From Porphyrobacter sp. (GTDB lineage Bacteria > Pseudomonadota > Alphaproteobacteria > Sphingomonadales > Sphingomonadaceae): 6,260 nt of DNA. The notes beneath the pieces are model-generated. The model was not told the DNA's origin and did no database searches. It worked only from the letters and a program-made list of their open reading frames with translations. Each line of letters begins with the position of its first letter. The stretch's first letter is position 1. Position numbers and translations under genes: made by a program. Of this stretch, positions 1-6,187 are shown one piece after another. Location: assembly GCA_021732945.1 (NCBI GenBank), contig JAKFWB010000016.1, positions 1 to 6,260 on the forward strand. The letters run 5' to 3'.

Positions 1-1720
1 AAAGATTACCTTCCTTGCCTTCGGCATCCTTCAGGATCTTTACCGGCAGATCGATGGTCACCTCATCCAGCAAGGCCAGCGGACCGATCGGGAAGCTGGC
101 GGCCTTGGCTGCATTCTCGATTCGTGCCGGTTCCACGCCATCTTCCAGCATTGCTGCGCCTTCAAAGATGAACATGCGGAACACGCGGCTGGTGTAGAAG
201 CCTTGCGCATCGTTCACCACAATCGGCGTCTTGCGGATCTGGGCGATGAAATCGAGCGACTTGGCCAGCGTCTCGTCAGAGGTCTGCGCACCCATGATGA
301 CTTCCACCAGTCCCATCCGGTCCACCGGTGAGAAGAAGTGCAGACCGATATATTGTTCGGGCCGTTTGGATGCCTTGGCCAGTTCCGAAATCGGCAGGGT
401 GGATGTGTTGGTGGCGAAAGTGGCGCTTTCGGGCAGCACGGCTTCTGCCTTGTGCGTGGTTTCGGCCTTGATGCCCATGTCCTCGAACACGGCTTCCACC
501 ACCAGGTCGCAACCATCCAGCAGCGCGAAATCGTCGGTTGGGGTGATGCGGGCAAGCGTGGCATCGGCCTTGTCCTGCGCCATCTTGCCGCGCTGTACCT
601 CTTTGCCGAACACCTTTTCGCTGTAGCCCTTGCCCTTTTCGGCAGTGGCCGTGTCGCGGTCTATCAGCACCACGTCGATACCGGCCTTGGCAGCGACCAG
701 CGCAATGCCTGCACCCATCATCCCTGCCCCCAGCACGCCCAGCTTCTTCACTTCGGAGTCGGCGACACCGGCAGGACGGCGCGCGCCCTTTTCCGCCGCC
801 TGCTTGGAAATGAATGTGGTGCGGATGATATTGCGCGCCACAGGACCGGTAAGCAGGTTGGCGAAGTACTTGCTCTCCACCGAAAGCGCCTTGTCCATTG
901 GCAGCTGCAACCCTTCGAACACGCAAGAAAGGATCGCCGCCGGGGCAGGATAATTGTATCCGTGCTTGCCCGCCACCTTGGCCACGTTAATCGAATAATC
1001 CATGGCGATTTCGGGCACGATCATGCCGCGCATTTCGGGAATGGCATAGCCCTTCACGTCCCAGATCCGTTCCGCTGCCGGATTGGTCGCCAGCCACTGC
1101 CGCGCCCGTTCCACCAGTTGATTGACTGCAACGATCTCGTCCACAATGCCAAGTTCAAGCGCCTCCTTCGGGGCAACGGAACGACCGGACAGCAGCAGGT
1201 CGAGGCCTTTCTTGCGCCCGACCAGACGCGGCAGGCGCTGCGTTCCGCCCGATCCCGGCAGCAAGCCAAGGTTTACTTCCGGCAAGCCCACAACCGCGCG
1301 CGGATCGTCTGCCAGAACGCGGTAATGGCAAGCCAGTGCCAGCTCGAATCCCCCGCCAAGCGCCAGCCCGTTCATGGCGCAGGCCACCGGCTTGCCCATG
1401 GTTTCCAGCGCACGGTGCATGGCCGTGGCCTTCTGGCTGAAGCCATAGGCATCCTGGCGCGACATGGTCTCGTAACCTTCGACCATCAGCTTTAGATCGG
1501 CGCCGGCCATGAAAGCCTTCTTGCCCGAAGCGATGATCACGCCGCTAACGGATTCGTCATCCCGCAAATCGGCAATGGCCGCATTCATATCGTCCAGCCA
1601 TTCTGCGGAAACGACATTCATGCTTTCATCGGTATTGTCGAGGGTGAGAATGGCGACGCCATCGGCGCCCTTTTCCAGCTTGATGTGTCGCATTGTTTCG
1701 CTCTTTGCGCTTTCGCTCAT
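1..1720 (-). CDS. fadJ: FadJ/FadB-type enoyl-CoA hydratase / 3-hydroxyacyl-CoA dehydrogenase (partial, C-terminus off the left edge)
   Basis: Bifunctional cytoplasmic beta-oxidation enzyme that hydrates 2-enoyl-CoA and oxidises the 3-hydroxyacyl-CoA with NAD+. I translated 573 codons without a stop from the ATG at 1720 to the left edge; family members usually have about 700 or more residues, so the last part of the C-terminal domain is missing. The crotonase domain covers about residues 10-200, with oxyanion-hole segment MAGADL (71-76), catalytic Glu126 in GGGFELAL and Glu148 in GLPEVNLGL. The NAD-binding domain starts near 325 with the Rossmann motif GAGMMG (331-336), then NTS (438-440) and catalytic His461 and Glu473 in [15 protein letters not shown]. 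The C-terminal domain opens with [12 protein letters not shown] (503-514). It lies 4 bases after the thiolase stop, so the two are probably co-translated. The start is uncertain: ATG 1720 lacks a clear Shine-Dalgarno, while the in-frame ATG at 1693 (MRHIKLEK) has AGAG 7 bases upstream and may be real. The symbol is by family; fadB or fadN would fit nearly as well. Confidence 0.93.
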   Translation of the reverse strand, partial: MSESAKSETMRHIKLEKGADGVAILTLDNTDESMNVVSAEWLDDMNAAIADLRDDESVSGVIIASGKKAFMAGADLKLMVEGYETMSRQDAYGFSQKATAMHRALETMGKPVACAMNGLALGGGFELALACHYRVLADDPRAVVGLPEVNLGLLPGSGGTQRLPRLVGRKKGLDLLLSGRSVAPKEALELGIVDEIVAVNQLVERARQWLATNPAAERIWDVKGYAIPEMRGMIVPEIAMDYSINVAKVAGKHGYNYPAPAAILSCVFEGLQLPMDKALSVESKYFANLLTGPVARNIIRTTFISKQAAEKGARRPAGVADSEVKKLGVLGAGMMGAGIALVAAKAGIDVVLIDRDTATAEKGKGYSEKVFGKEVQRGKMAQDKADATLARITPTDDFALLDGCDLVVEAVFEDMGIKAETTHKAEAVLPESATFATNTSTLPISELAKASKRPEQYIGLHFFSPVDRMGLVEVIMGAQTSDETLAKSLDFIAQIRKTPIVVNDAQGFYTSRVFRMFIFEGAAMLEDGVEPARIENAAKAASFPIGPLALLDEVTIDLPVKILKDAEGKEGNL

Positions 1721-1724
1721 CGGG

Positions 1725-2930
1725 TCAGACCCGTTCGATGATAGTGGCAGTGCCGAGGCCGTTACCGGCGCACAGCAAGGTCATGGCGGTGTTGAGATCG
1801 CGGCGTTCGAGCTCGTCCAACACGGTGCCCAGGATCATGGCGCCCGTTGCCCCCAGCGGATGGCCTAGCGCAATCGCGCCGCCGGCCACGTTGGTCTTGT
1901 CATGGCTGACGTCCATGTGATCCATGAACCGCAGCACCACGCTGGCAAAGGCCTCATTCAGTTCGTAAAGGTCGATATCGTCTTTCGACATGCCGACATT
2001 CTTCAGCGCCTTGCGTGCCACCGCCGCCGGGGCGGTTAGCATGACCGTGGGCTCCGATCCGATCGAAGCCCAGCCCTTGATGCGCGCGCGCGGCTTGAGC
2101 CCGGCAGCCTTGCCGAACTCGGCATCGCCGAGCATCACGATGCCCGATCCGTCGACAATCCCGCTGGAATTGCCGCCGGTGTGGACGTGGTTGATCTCTT
2201 CGATCTGCGGATACCGTTCTTTCACCACGCGCGAAAAGCCCATGTCGGCAAAGCCTTGGAAGGCAGCGCGCAGACCGGAAAGCGATTCGAGCGTAGTCGC
2301 CGGACGACGATACTCGTCGTGATCCAGGATCACCTCGCCCATTACATCCTTCACAGGAACGATTGAGCGTTCGAAGACCCCTGCATCCCATGATGCCGCC
2401 GCACGGCGCTGGCTTTCCACCGCATAGCGATCAACATCGTCGCGCGAATAACCCTCCAGCGTGGCAATGATATCGGCACCGATCCCCTGCGGGGTGTAGT
2501 AGTTTTCAAATGCCACGGCCGGGTCTGCCACCCAGGCACCGCTATCGTAACCCATCACCACCCGGCTCATGCTTTCCACGCCGCCGCCGATGCCGGCGCT
2601 GGCCATCCCGGTGCCGATTTGCGCGGCCACGCTATTCACCGCTTCCAGGCCCGATGCACAGAAGCGATGCAACTGCTGGGCCGCCACAGTCTGGGCATAC
2701 TTGGCATTGATCACCGCGCTGCGCGCCAGCACCCCGCCCTGCTCGCCAACAGGCTGCGCGCAACCGATTACCACGTCATCCAACAGCGCCGTGTCCAGGC
2801 CGTTGCGATCGCGGATCGCTTCAAGCAACTGGGTGACAAGCTCAATCGCGGTAATCTCATGCAAGGAACCATCAGGCCGCCCGCGGCCACGCGGCGTCCG
2901 GACATGGTCGTAGATAAACACTTCACGCAT
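1725..2930 (-). CDS. Thiolase (acetyl-CoA C-acyltransferase, FadA/FadI-like)
   Basis: Thiolase of 401 residues, within the usual 380-440 for the family. It cleaves 3-ketoacyl-CoA with CoA to acetyl-CoA and a shortened acyl-CoA, or runs in reverse as an acetoacetyl-CoA synthase. The nucleophilic Cys91 lies in [11 protein letters not shown] (89-99), and the mid-protein signature is [13 protein letters not shown] (249-261). The C-terminal active-site motifs are NEAF (325-328), GHPLG with His357 (356-360), and the proton-shuttling Cys387 in CAGNGLG. That last motif has Asn where many thiolases have Gly. The start is backed by GGGAGAG at 2939-2945 (minus sense), 8 bases before the ATG. It is the first gene of a leftward operon with the FadJ-type protein, so degradation is its likely job. 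The HTGGNSSG form and the partner gene point to a fatty-acyl thiolase and away from a PhaA-type biosynthetic enzyme, but chain-length preference cannot be read from the sequence. Confidence 0.95.
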   Translation of the reverse strand: MREVFIYDHVRTPRGRGRPDGSLHEITAIELVTQLLEAIRDRNGLDTALLDDVVIGCAQPVGEQGGVLARSAVINAKYAQTVAAQQLHRFCASGLEAVNSVAAQIGTGMASAGIGGGVESMSRVVMGYDSGAWVADPAVAFENYYTPQGIGADIIATLEGYSRDDVDRYAVESQRRAAASWDAGVFERSIVPVKDVMGEVILDHDEYRRPATTLESLSGLRAAFQGFADMGFSRVVKERYPQIEEINHVHTGGNSSGIVDGSGIVMLGDAEFGKAAGLKPRARIKGWASIGSEPTVMLTAPAAVARKALKNVGMSKDDIDLYELNEAFASVVLRFMDHMDVSHDKTNVAGGAIALGHPLGATGAMILGTVLDELERRDLNTAMTLLCAGNGLGTATIIERV

Positions 2931-2938
2931 TGGAGTGA

Positions 2939-2945
2939 CTCTCCC
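2939..2945 (-). promoter_or_regulatory. Ribosome binding site of the thiolase
   Basis: GGGAGAG in the minus sense, 8 bases upstream of the ATG at 2930. It supports that start. The same heptamer at the same spacing precedes the TonB receptor start at 5399. Confidence 0.7.
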
Positions 2946-2960
2946 AAGGTCGACGCTGAA

Positions 2961-2974
2961 CGGACCGATGTCCG
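2961..2974. promoter_or_regulatory. Short inverted repeat in the thiolase/oxidoreductase divergent gap
   Basis: CGGAC, a 4-base spacer, then GTCCG, lying 31 bases upstream of the thiolase start and about 94 bases upstream of the oxidoreductase start. The position would suit an operator for a dimeric repressor of the beta-oxidation operon. Five-base arms are common by chance in DNA this rich in G+C, so the call is tentative. I could not identify convincing -35/-10 hexamers for either gene in the 2931-3067 gap. Confidence 0.2.
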
Positions 2975-3027
2975 CCCTTTTGGATTTGCCATCCAGACGA
3001 GCGCCGCCCTCAACACCTACCCTGCGA

Positions 3028-3049
3028 TAGGAGGTCCGCCGTCAGGACC
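3028..3049 (+). promoter_or_regulatory. Strong but displaced Shine-Dalgarno sequence with overlapping hairpin
   Basis: TAGGAGGT (3028-3035) closely matches the anti-Shine-Dalgarno complement but ends 32 bases before the ATG at 3068, too far for normal use. Its last bases form the left arm of an inverted repeat, GGTCC (3033-3037) with GGACC (3045-3049) around a 7-base loop, followed by a T-rich stretch at 3053-3059. It could be a leader structure that masks the site or a weak attenuator, or it may be coincidence. No ATG, GTG or TTG lies at proper spacing after it; only CTG at 3050 is in frame with the downstream gene. Confidence 0.25.
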
Positions 3050-3067
3050 CTGTCTTTTTGGCAAGCC

Positions 3068-4084
3068 ATGACACAGCCGAAGCCTTCACTGAATAAAAGG
3101 GTAATCCTTGTCTCGCGGCCCGCCGGCATCGCGCAAGCAAACGATTTCGCGATTGAGGAGGCCGCCCTGCCCCCGTTGCGAGATGGCGAGGTGTGCGTGG
3201 CCAATCAGTTCCTTTCAGTAGATCCGGCCATGCGGGGCTGGATTGCCGATAGCGGAAATTATTCGGACCCGGCTCCCATCGGCGGCGTGATGCGCTCGCT
3301 CGCGGTTGGCAAGGTCGTCGAAAGCCGCAGCCCGGACTGGCACGCAGGCCAGATCGTGCTGGGCTGGTTCGGCTGGCAGCAATTCGCAATTGTGAAGCCG
3401 GAGGCAATTGTGCGCGAAGTAACGCAGATCGACCTGCCCGCCTCATTGGCGCTGGGTGTTCTGGGTATCAACGGTGTGACCGCCTTACTTGCCCTCACGC
3501 TGGTTGGTGAGCCGAAACCTGGCGATACGCTGGTCGTCTCAACGGCGGCTGGCTCTGTCGGCTCTGCCGTGGGGCAGATCGGGCGTTTGCTAGGTTGCCG
3601 CACGGTGGGCATTGCCGGAGGTGTCGGCAAGGCACGGCGATGCATGAAGGAATTCGGCTACGATGCGGCCATTGATTACAAAGTCGGAACGCTGGATGCG
3701 GCGATTGCTCAAGCATGTCCCGATGGCGTGGATATCTACTTCGACAATACGTCCGGCCAAGTCAGCGATGCGGTGCTGCCCCATCTGGCGCTGAGGGCAA
3801 GAGTTGTGAACTGCGGCACAGCGGCCATCGACCGCTGGTCCCCCTGGCCAACCGGCCCCCGGGTGGAACGCCACCTGCTGGTGAAGCGGGCGCGCATGCA
3901 GGGCTTTGTAGTCTTCGACCACATGGACAGGTGGGAAGAAGCGGTCGAAAAGCTGGCGCAGTGGGTGCGCGATGGCAAGCTTCGCTATTCCGAAGAAGTC
4001 CTGAACGGGCTGGACGCCTGCCCGGATGCGCTCGCCGGACTCTATCGCGGCGAAAATTCTGGCAAGCGGGTGATCAGGATCTAG
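3068..4084 (+). CDS. NADP-dependent MDR oxidoreductase, CurA / leukotriene B4 dehydrogenase family
   Basis: Medium-chain reductase of 338 residues, the full usual length. The family reduces the C=C bond of enones and enals, or of 2-enoyl compounds, with NADPH and needs no zinc. The N-terminal GroES-like domain carries LSVDPAMRGW (49-58). The nucleotide-binding domain has GINGVTAL (133-140), the glycine-rich loop STAAGSVGSAVGQIG (158-172) and GIAGGVGKARRCMKEFG (181-197). In this family the Lys of GGxxKxR, here Lys188, helps bind the NADP 2'-phosphate. Then come DIYFDNTSG (222-230; usually DNVGG), VVNCG (246-250) and the late family motif RMQGFVVFDH (276-285). The start is chosen because homologues begin about ten residues before the VILVSRP strand. 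It has no close Shine-Dalgarno. It is divergent from the thiolase and convergent with the racemase. The substrate is unknown; a role in the same catabolic pathway is inferred from position only. Confidence 0.92.
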   Translation: MTQPKPSLNKRVILVSRPAGIAQANDFAIEEAALPPLRDGEVCVANQFLSVDPAMRGWIADSGNYSDPAPIGGVMRSLAVGKVVESRSPDWHAGQIVLGWFGWQQFAIVKPEAIVREVTQIDLPASLALGVLGINGVTALLALTLVGEPKPGDTLVVSTAAGSVGSAVGQIGRLLGCRTVGIAGGVGKARRCMKEFGYDAAIDYKVGTLDAAIAQACPDGVDIYFDNTSGQVSDAVLPHLALRARVVNCGTAAIDRWSPWPTGPRVERHLLVKRARMQGFVVFDHMDRWEEAVEKLAQWVRDGKLRYSEEVLNGLDACPDALAGLYRGENSGKRVIRI

Positions 4085-5162
4085 CCCAGGCCTTCAGCAC
4101 ATCGTCCACCGTGGCGGCCTTGCCCTCGCTCACCTCTCCCGGCGTGACTGAAAAGCGCGGAGCCGGCGCAGCCTGCATCACGCCATTGTGCTGCAGGAAA
4201 ACACCGCGCTCGTCATTCAGCGGGTGGCGCGTTGCCTCGGCCAACGAAAGCACCGGCGATACGCAAGCGTCGGTCCCGGCAAATCGTTTCTCCCACTCAT
4301 CACGCGGCTGCGACGCGAAGATCCGCTCGAATTCCGCCTGCATGGCGGGCCACTGGGCGCGGTCGTGCTGGCGATAGCGATCCTGCGGTACTTCCAGCCC
4401 ATCAAGCAGCAAGGCGAAGAATTGCGGCTCCAGCGCGCCGATCGCAACCGAGCCGCCGCAACCGCACAGATAGCACCGATAAAACGGTGCCGCGCCATCG
4501 AGCAGGTTCGATTCGGGCTGATCCTCCCACATGCCATTGGCCAAGAAGGCATGATAAAGGCCAAGCAGGTTCGCTACACCATCGACCATGGCGGCATCGA
4601 CCACCTGCCCCTTGCCGGTGCCCCGCGCAGAAAGAATGGCCGAGACCATGCCAAGCGCCAGAAACATGGTGCCACCCGCATAGTCTCCCACCAGATTGAG
4701 CGGAACGGTGGGCGGCTCGCCCCGCTTGCCGATGGCGTGCAAGGCGCCTGTCATGGCGATGTAATTGATGTCGTGCCCGGCCGCCTTGGTGAGGCTGCCC
4801 TCCTGCCCCCATCCGGTCATCCGGCCAAAGACGAACGCGGGATTGCGGGCCAGGCATTGATCCGGTCCCAGCCCCAGCCTTTCCATTACGCCGGGACGCG
4901 CGCCCTCGATGAGCCCGTCGGACAGCGCCACCAGATCAAGCACCGCTTGCTTACCGCTATCGGACTTGAGATCGAGTTCCACCTGCGTGCGCCCGCGCAA
5001 GACAACAGCATTACCAATGTCGTCCCAAGCTGAATGCCCGCCCGGCCTTGTAACTCGCACGATTTCAACACCGAGCCCCGATAAGATCATACCGCAAAGT
5101 GGAACCGGGCCGATTGCGTCAATTTCTAGGAGTCGAACATCGGCAAGCGGCCCGTATGACAT
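4074..5162 (-). CDS. Alpha-methylacyl-CoA racemase (CaiB/BaiF class III CoA-transferase fold)
   Basis: The 362-residue protein matches the AMACR/MCR branch of the CaiB/BaiF superfamily, which interconverts (2R)- and (2S)-methylacyl-CoA so that branched acyl chains can enter beta-oxidation. The racemase signature AGHDINYIAMTGAL (128-141) gives catalytic His130 followed by Asp131. GDYAGG gives Asp160, NLVGD gives Asn156, and GALEPQFF gives Glu245. These keep the exact spacing of His126, Asn152, Asp156 and Glu241 of Mycobacterium tuberculosis MCR, a uniform offset of four. This separates it from true CoA-transferases of the fold, which use one catalytic Asp. The N-terminal part IGPVPLCGMILSGLGVEIVRV (17-37) is the expected CoA-binding beginning. 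One oddity is a Cys cluster at 230, 233 and 235 just before the Glu245 motif. The 3' end overlaps the oxidoreductase end by 11 bases on the opposite strand. The substrate could be a pristanate-like, steroid side-chain or 2-arylpropionyl CoA ester; the sequence does not decide. Confidence 0.93.
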   Translation of the reverse strand: MSYGPLADVRLLEIDAIGPVPLCGMILSGLGVEIVRVTRPGGHSAWDDIGNAVVLRGRTQVELDLKSDSGKQAVLDLVALSDGLIEGARPGVMERLGLGPDQCLARNPAFVFGRMTGWGQEGSLTKAAGHDINYIAMTGALHAIGKRGEPPTVPLNLVGDYAGGTMFLALGMVSAILSARGTGKGQVVDAAMVDGVANLLGLYHAFLANGMWEDQPESNLLDGAAPFYRCYLCGCGGSVAIGALEPQFFALLLDGLEVPQDRYRQHDRAQWPAMQAEFERIFASQPRDEWEKRFAGTDACVSPVLSLAEATRHPLNDERGVFLQHNGVMQAAPAPRFSVTPGEVSEGKAATVDDVLKAWARS

Positions 5163-5170
5163 TCCAGAAC

Positions 5171-5179
5171 CCTATATCA
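5171..5179 (-). promoter_or_regulatory. Possible extended -10 element of the racemase, implying a nearly leaderless transcript
   Basis: In the minus sense, TG-A-TATAGG (5179 down to 5171) resembles an extended -10 box. Its end is 8 bases before the ATG at 5162, which would put the transcript start within a few bases of the start codon. The absence of a clear Shine-Dalgarno before this ATG is consistent with that. No good -35 hexamer was seen 17 bases further upstream. Confidence 0.25.
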
Positions 5180-5276
5180 GTTCGCGTAACGAGATTGGCG
5201 GGCGTACCACAAGCCATGAAAGTGAGATGTGGCCCTTTTGCTACAGGATGGTAGCCTAGATTGCCCCCGTGAGGTT

Positions 5277-5298
5277 GTTCCTACCTTTAGATAGGAAC
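5277..5298. promoter_or_regulatory. 22-bp near-perfect palindrome, candidate operator between racemase and TonB receptor
   Basis: The outer arms GTTCCTA (5277-5283) and TAGGAAC (5292-5298) are perfect inverted copies. Of the four inner base pairs, two more match (CT with AG), giving 9 of 11 pairs in total. It has even symmetry about 5287/5288. It sits 115 bases upstream of the racemase start and 101 bases upstream of the receptor start. That is a natural place for a dimeric regulator acting on one or both genes. No regulator gene lies in this window, so the protein that binds it is unknown. A terminator is unlikely because no T-run follows on either strand. Confidence 0.5.
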
Positions 5299-5358
5299 TC
5301 CGCCTTGCACAGCCCTTATTGTCCTGATCGCCTCTAGGATGCGTAATCTGCAGGTTAA

Positions 5359-5378
5359 TTGCCCGGCAAAAAGGGCAA
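5359..5378 (+). promoter_or_regulatory. Stem-loop in the 5' leader of the TonB receptor
   Basis: TTGCCC (5359-5364) pairs with GGGCAA (5373-5378) around an 8-base A-rich loop. The stem ends 5 bases before the receptor's ribosome binding site. It could affect translation start or messenger stability, or be a fortuitous hairpin. I recognise no known riboswitch family in it. Confidence 0.3.
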
Positions 5379-5383
5379 GCGAT

Positions 5384-5390
5384 GGGAGAG
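5384..5390 (+). promoter_or_regulatory. Ribosome binding site deciding the TonB receptor start
   Basis: GGGAGAG lies 8 bases before the ATG at 5399. It favours that start over the in-frame ATG at 5339, which has no comparable site and would place 20 polar residues ahead of the signal peptide. Confidence 0.75.
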
Positions 5391-5398
5391 TTTCAACA

Positions 5399-6187
5399 AT
5401 GCAAATTAGACAAATTAAGCTCGGCTTTTTAGCGACCGCGGCAGCGCTGTCTGGATTGTCAACCGCAGCGATTGCGCAAGACGCAGCCGTTGAGGATCCA
5501 GATAGCGAAACGGCCGATAATCAAGAGGGATTTGGTACAATCATCGTGACCGCTCGTCGAACCGAGGAAAATCTGCAAAGGGTTCCCATTGCGGTTTCAG
5601 TCGTCGACGCTCAGCGGATTGTCGAACTCCAGCTTGAAACAGCACTCGACGTGCAACGCATTGCGCCTGGGCTGATATCGCGTGGCGCCGGCACGGGGCC
5701 ATCAGCAATCGTTACCTATGCACTTCGCGGAAATGCGCAAAACAGCCCGAATTCGGTGTCTGACTCTGCAGTCGGCATCTATCTCGATGGCGTATATCTT
5801 GCGCGGCCGATCTCCAGCAACTTAGGCTTCTTGGACGTAGAGAACATTCAGGTTCTACGGGGGACGCAAGGCACGCTTTTCGGTCGCAATACCACGGGCG
5901 GCGCGGTATCTTTCACAACTGTGAAGCCAACTGGCGATTTTTCTGGCTATGTGAGAGCCGAACTTGGCAATTTCGATCACCGCCTCATTGAAGGCGCTGT
6001 AACAGTTCCGATCGCAGGCGACGAGCTTTCTGTTCGAGTTGCTGGTCGGTATACCGAACGAGATGGCTATGGCGAGAATGCCTTTACCGGCGCCCCCTTG
6101 GGAGATATCGAATCGGACGTATCAACCCGCGCAACCATTTTAATTGCGCCTGATGCGGTTCCGATGAAACTCACGATCGCTGGCTAA
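5399..6187 (+). CDS. TonB-dependent receptor, N-terminal part ended by an in-frame stop
   Basis: Start of an outer-membrane TonB-dependent receptor, which imports ligands with energy from TonB-ExbBD. It reads 262 codons to TAA, against about 700-900 for a complete receptor. Residues 1-26 form a signal peptide (MQIRQIK, then a hydrophobic core) with likely cleavage at AIA|Q. The TonB box TIIVTARR is at 47-54. The plug domain runs from about 60 with VPIAVSVV, through VGIYLDGVYLARP (125-137), to LRGTQGTLFGRNTTGGAV (153-170). The first barrel strands follow (GYVRAELGNFDHRLIEGAV, 183-201, and LSVRVAGRYTERDGY, 210-224). Because the product stops after only a few strands it cannot form a barrel. Receptor-like sequence continues in frame after the stop, so I regard this as a broken gene. 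Its G+C is lower than its neighbours (30/60 at 5401-5460 and 31/60 at 5941-6000). The ligand is unknown; being divergent from the racemase suggests a hydrophobic catabolic substrate. Confidence 0.88.
   Translation: MQIRQIKLGFLATAAALSGLSTAAIAQDAAVEDPDSETADNQEGFGTIIVTARRTEENLQRVPIAVSVVDAQRIVELQLETALDVQRIAPGLISRGAGTGPSAIVTYALRGNAQNSPNSVSDSAVGIYLDGVYLARPISSNLGFLDVENIQVLRGTQGTLFGRNTTGGAVSFTTVKPTGDFSGYVRAELGNFDHRLIEGAVTVPIAGDELSVRVAGRYTERDGYGENAFTGAPLGDIESDVSTRATILIAPDAVPMKLTIAG

Noticed and set aside
338..1495. A long plus-strand open frame of 385 codons opposite the FadJ-type gene.
   Set aside because: It is antisense to a gene with full catalytic motifs. Its translation is rich in His, Arg and Gln without family motifs, as expected from mirrored G+C-rich codons.
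2619..3071. A plus-strand frame of 150 codons across the thiolase 5' end and the divergent gap.
   Set aside because: It overlaps a well-supported thiolase, ends inside the oxidoreductase start, and has low-complexity composition.
4188..5033. A plus-strand open frame of 281 codons opposite the racemase.
   Set aside because: The racemase on the other strand has all its active-site residues at the right spacing. The antisense frame has no recognisable domain or ribosome binding site.
5240..5255. Inverted repeat GCTAC / GTAGC with a 6-base spacer in the racemase/receptor gap.
   Set aside because: Five-base arms alone are expected by chance at this density, and no T-run follows to suggest a terminator.
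5305..5340. TTGCAC (5305-5310) and TAGGAT (5335-5340) as a sigma-70 promoter for the receptor.
   Set aside because: The spacing of 24 bases is too long for a standard promoter, and no better -10 hexamer was found at 16-18 bases.
5339..5398. Upstream in-frame ATG at 5339 for the TonB receptor.
   Set aside because: It would put 20 polar residues before the signal peptide and lacks a ribosome binding site, whereas ATG 5399 has GGGAGAG at 8 bases.
5402..5417. Direct repeat of CAAATTA in the receptor's first codons.
   Set aside because: It simply encodes the QIRQIK start of the signal peptide; two short copies are not meaningful.
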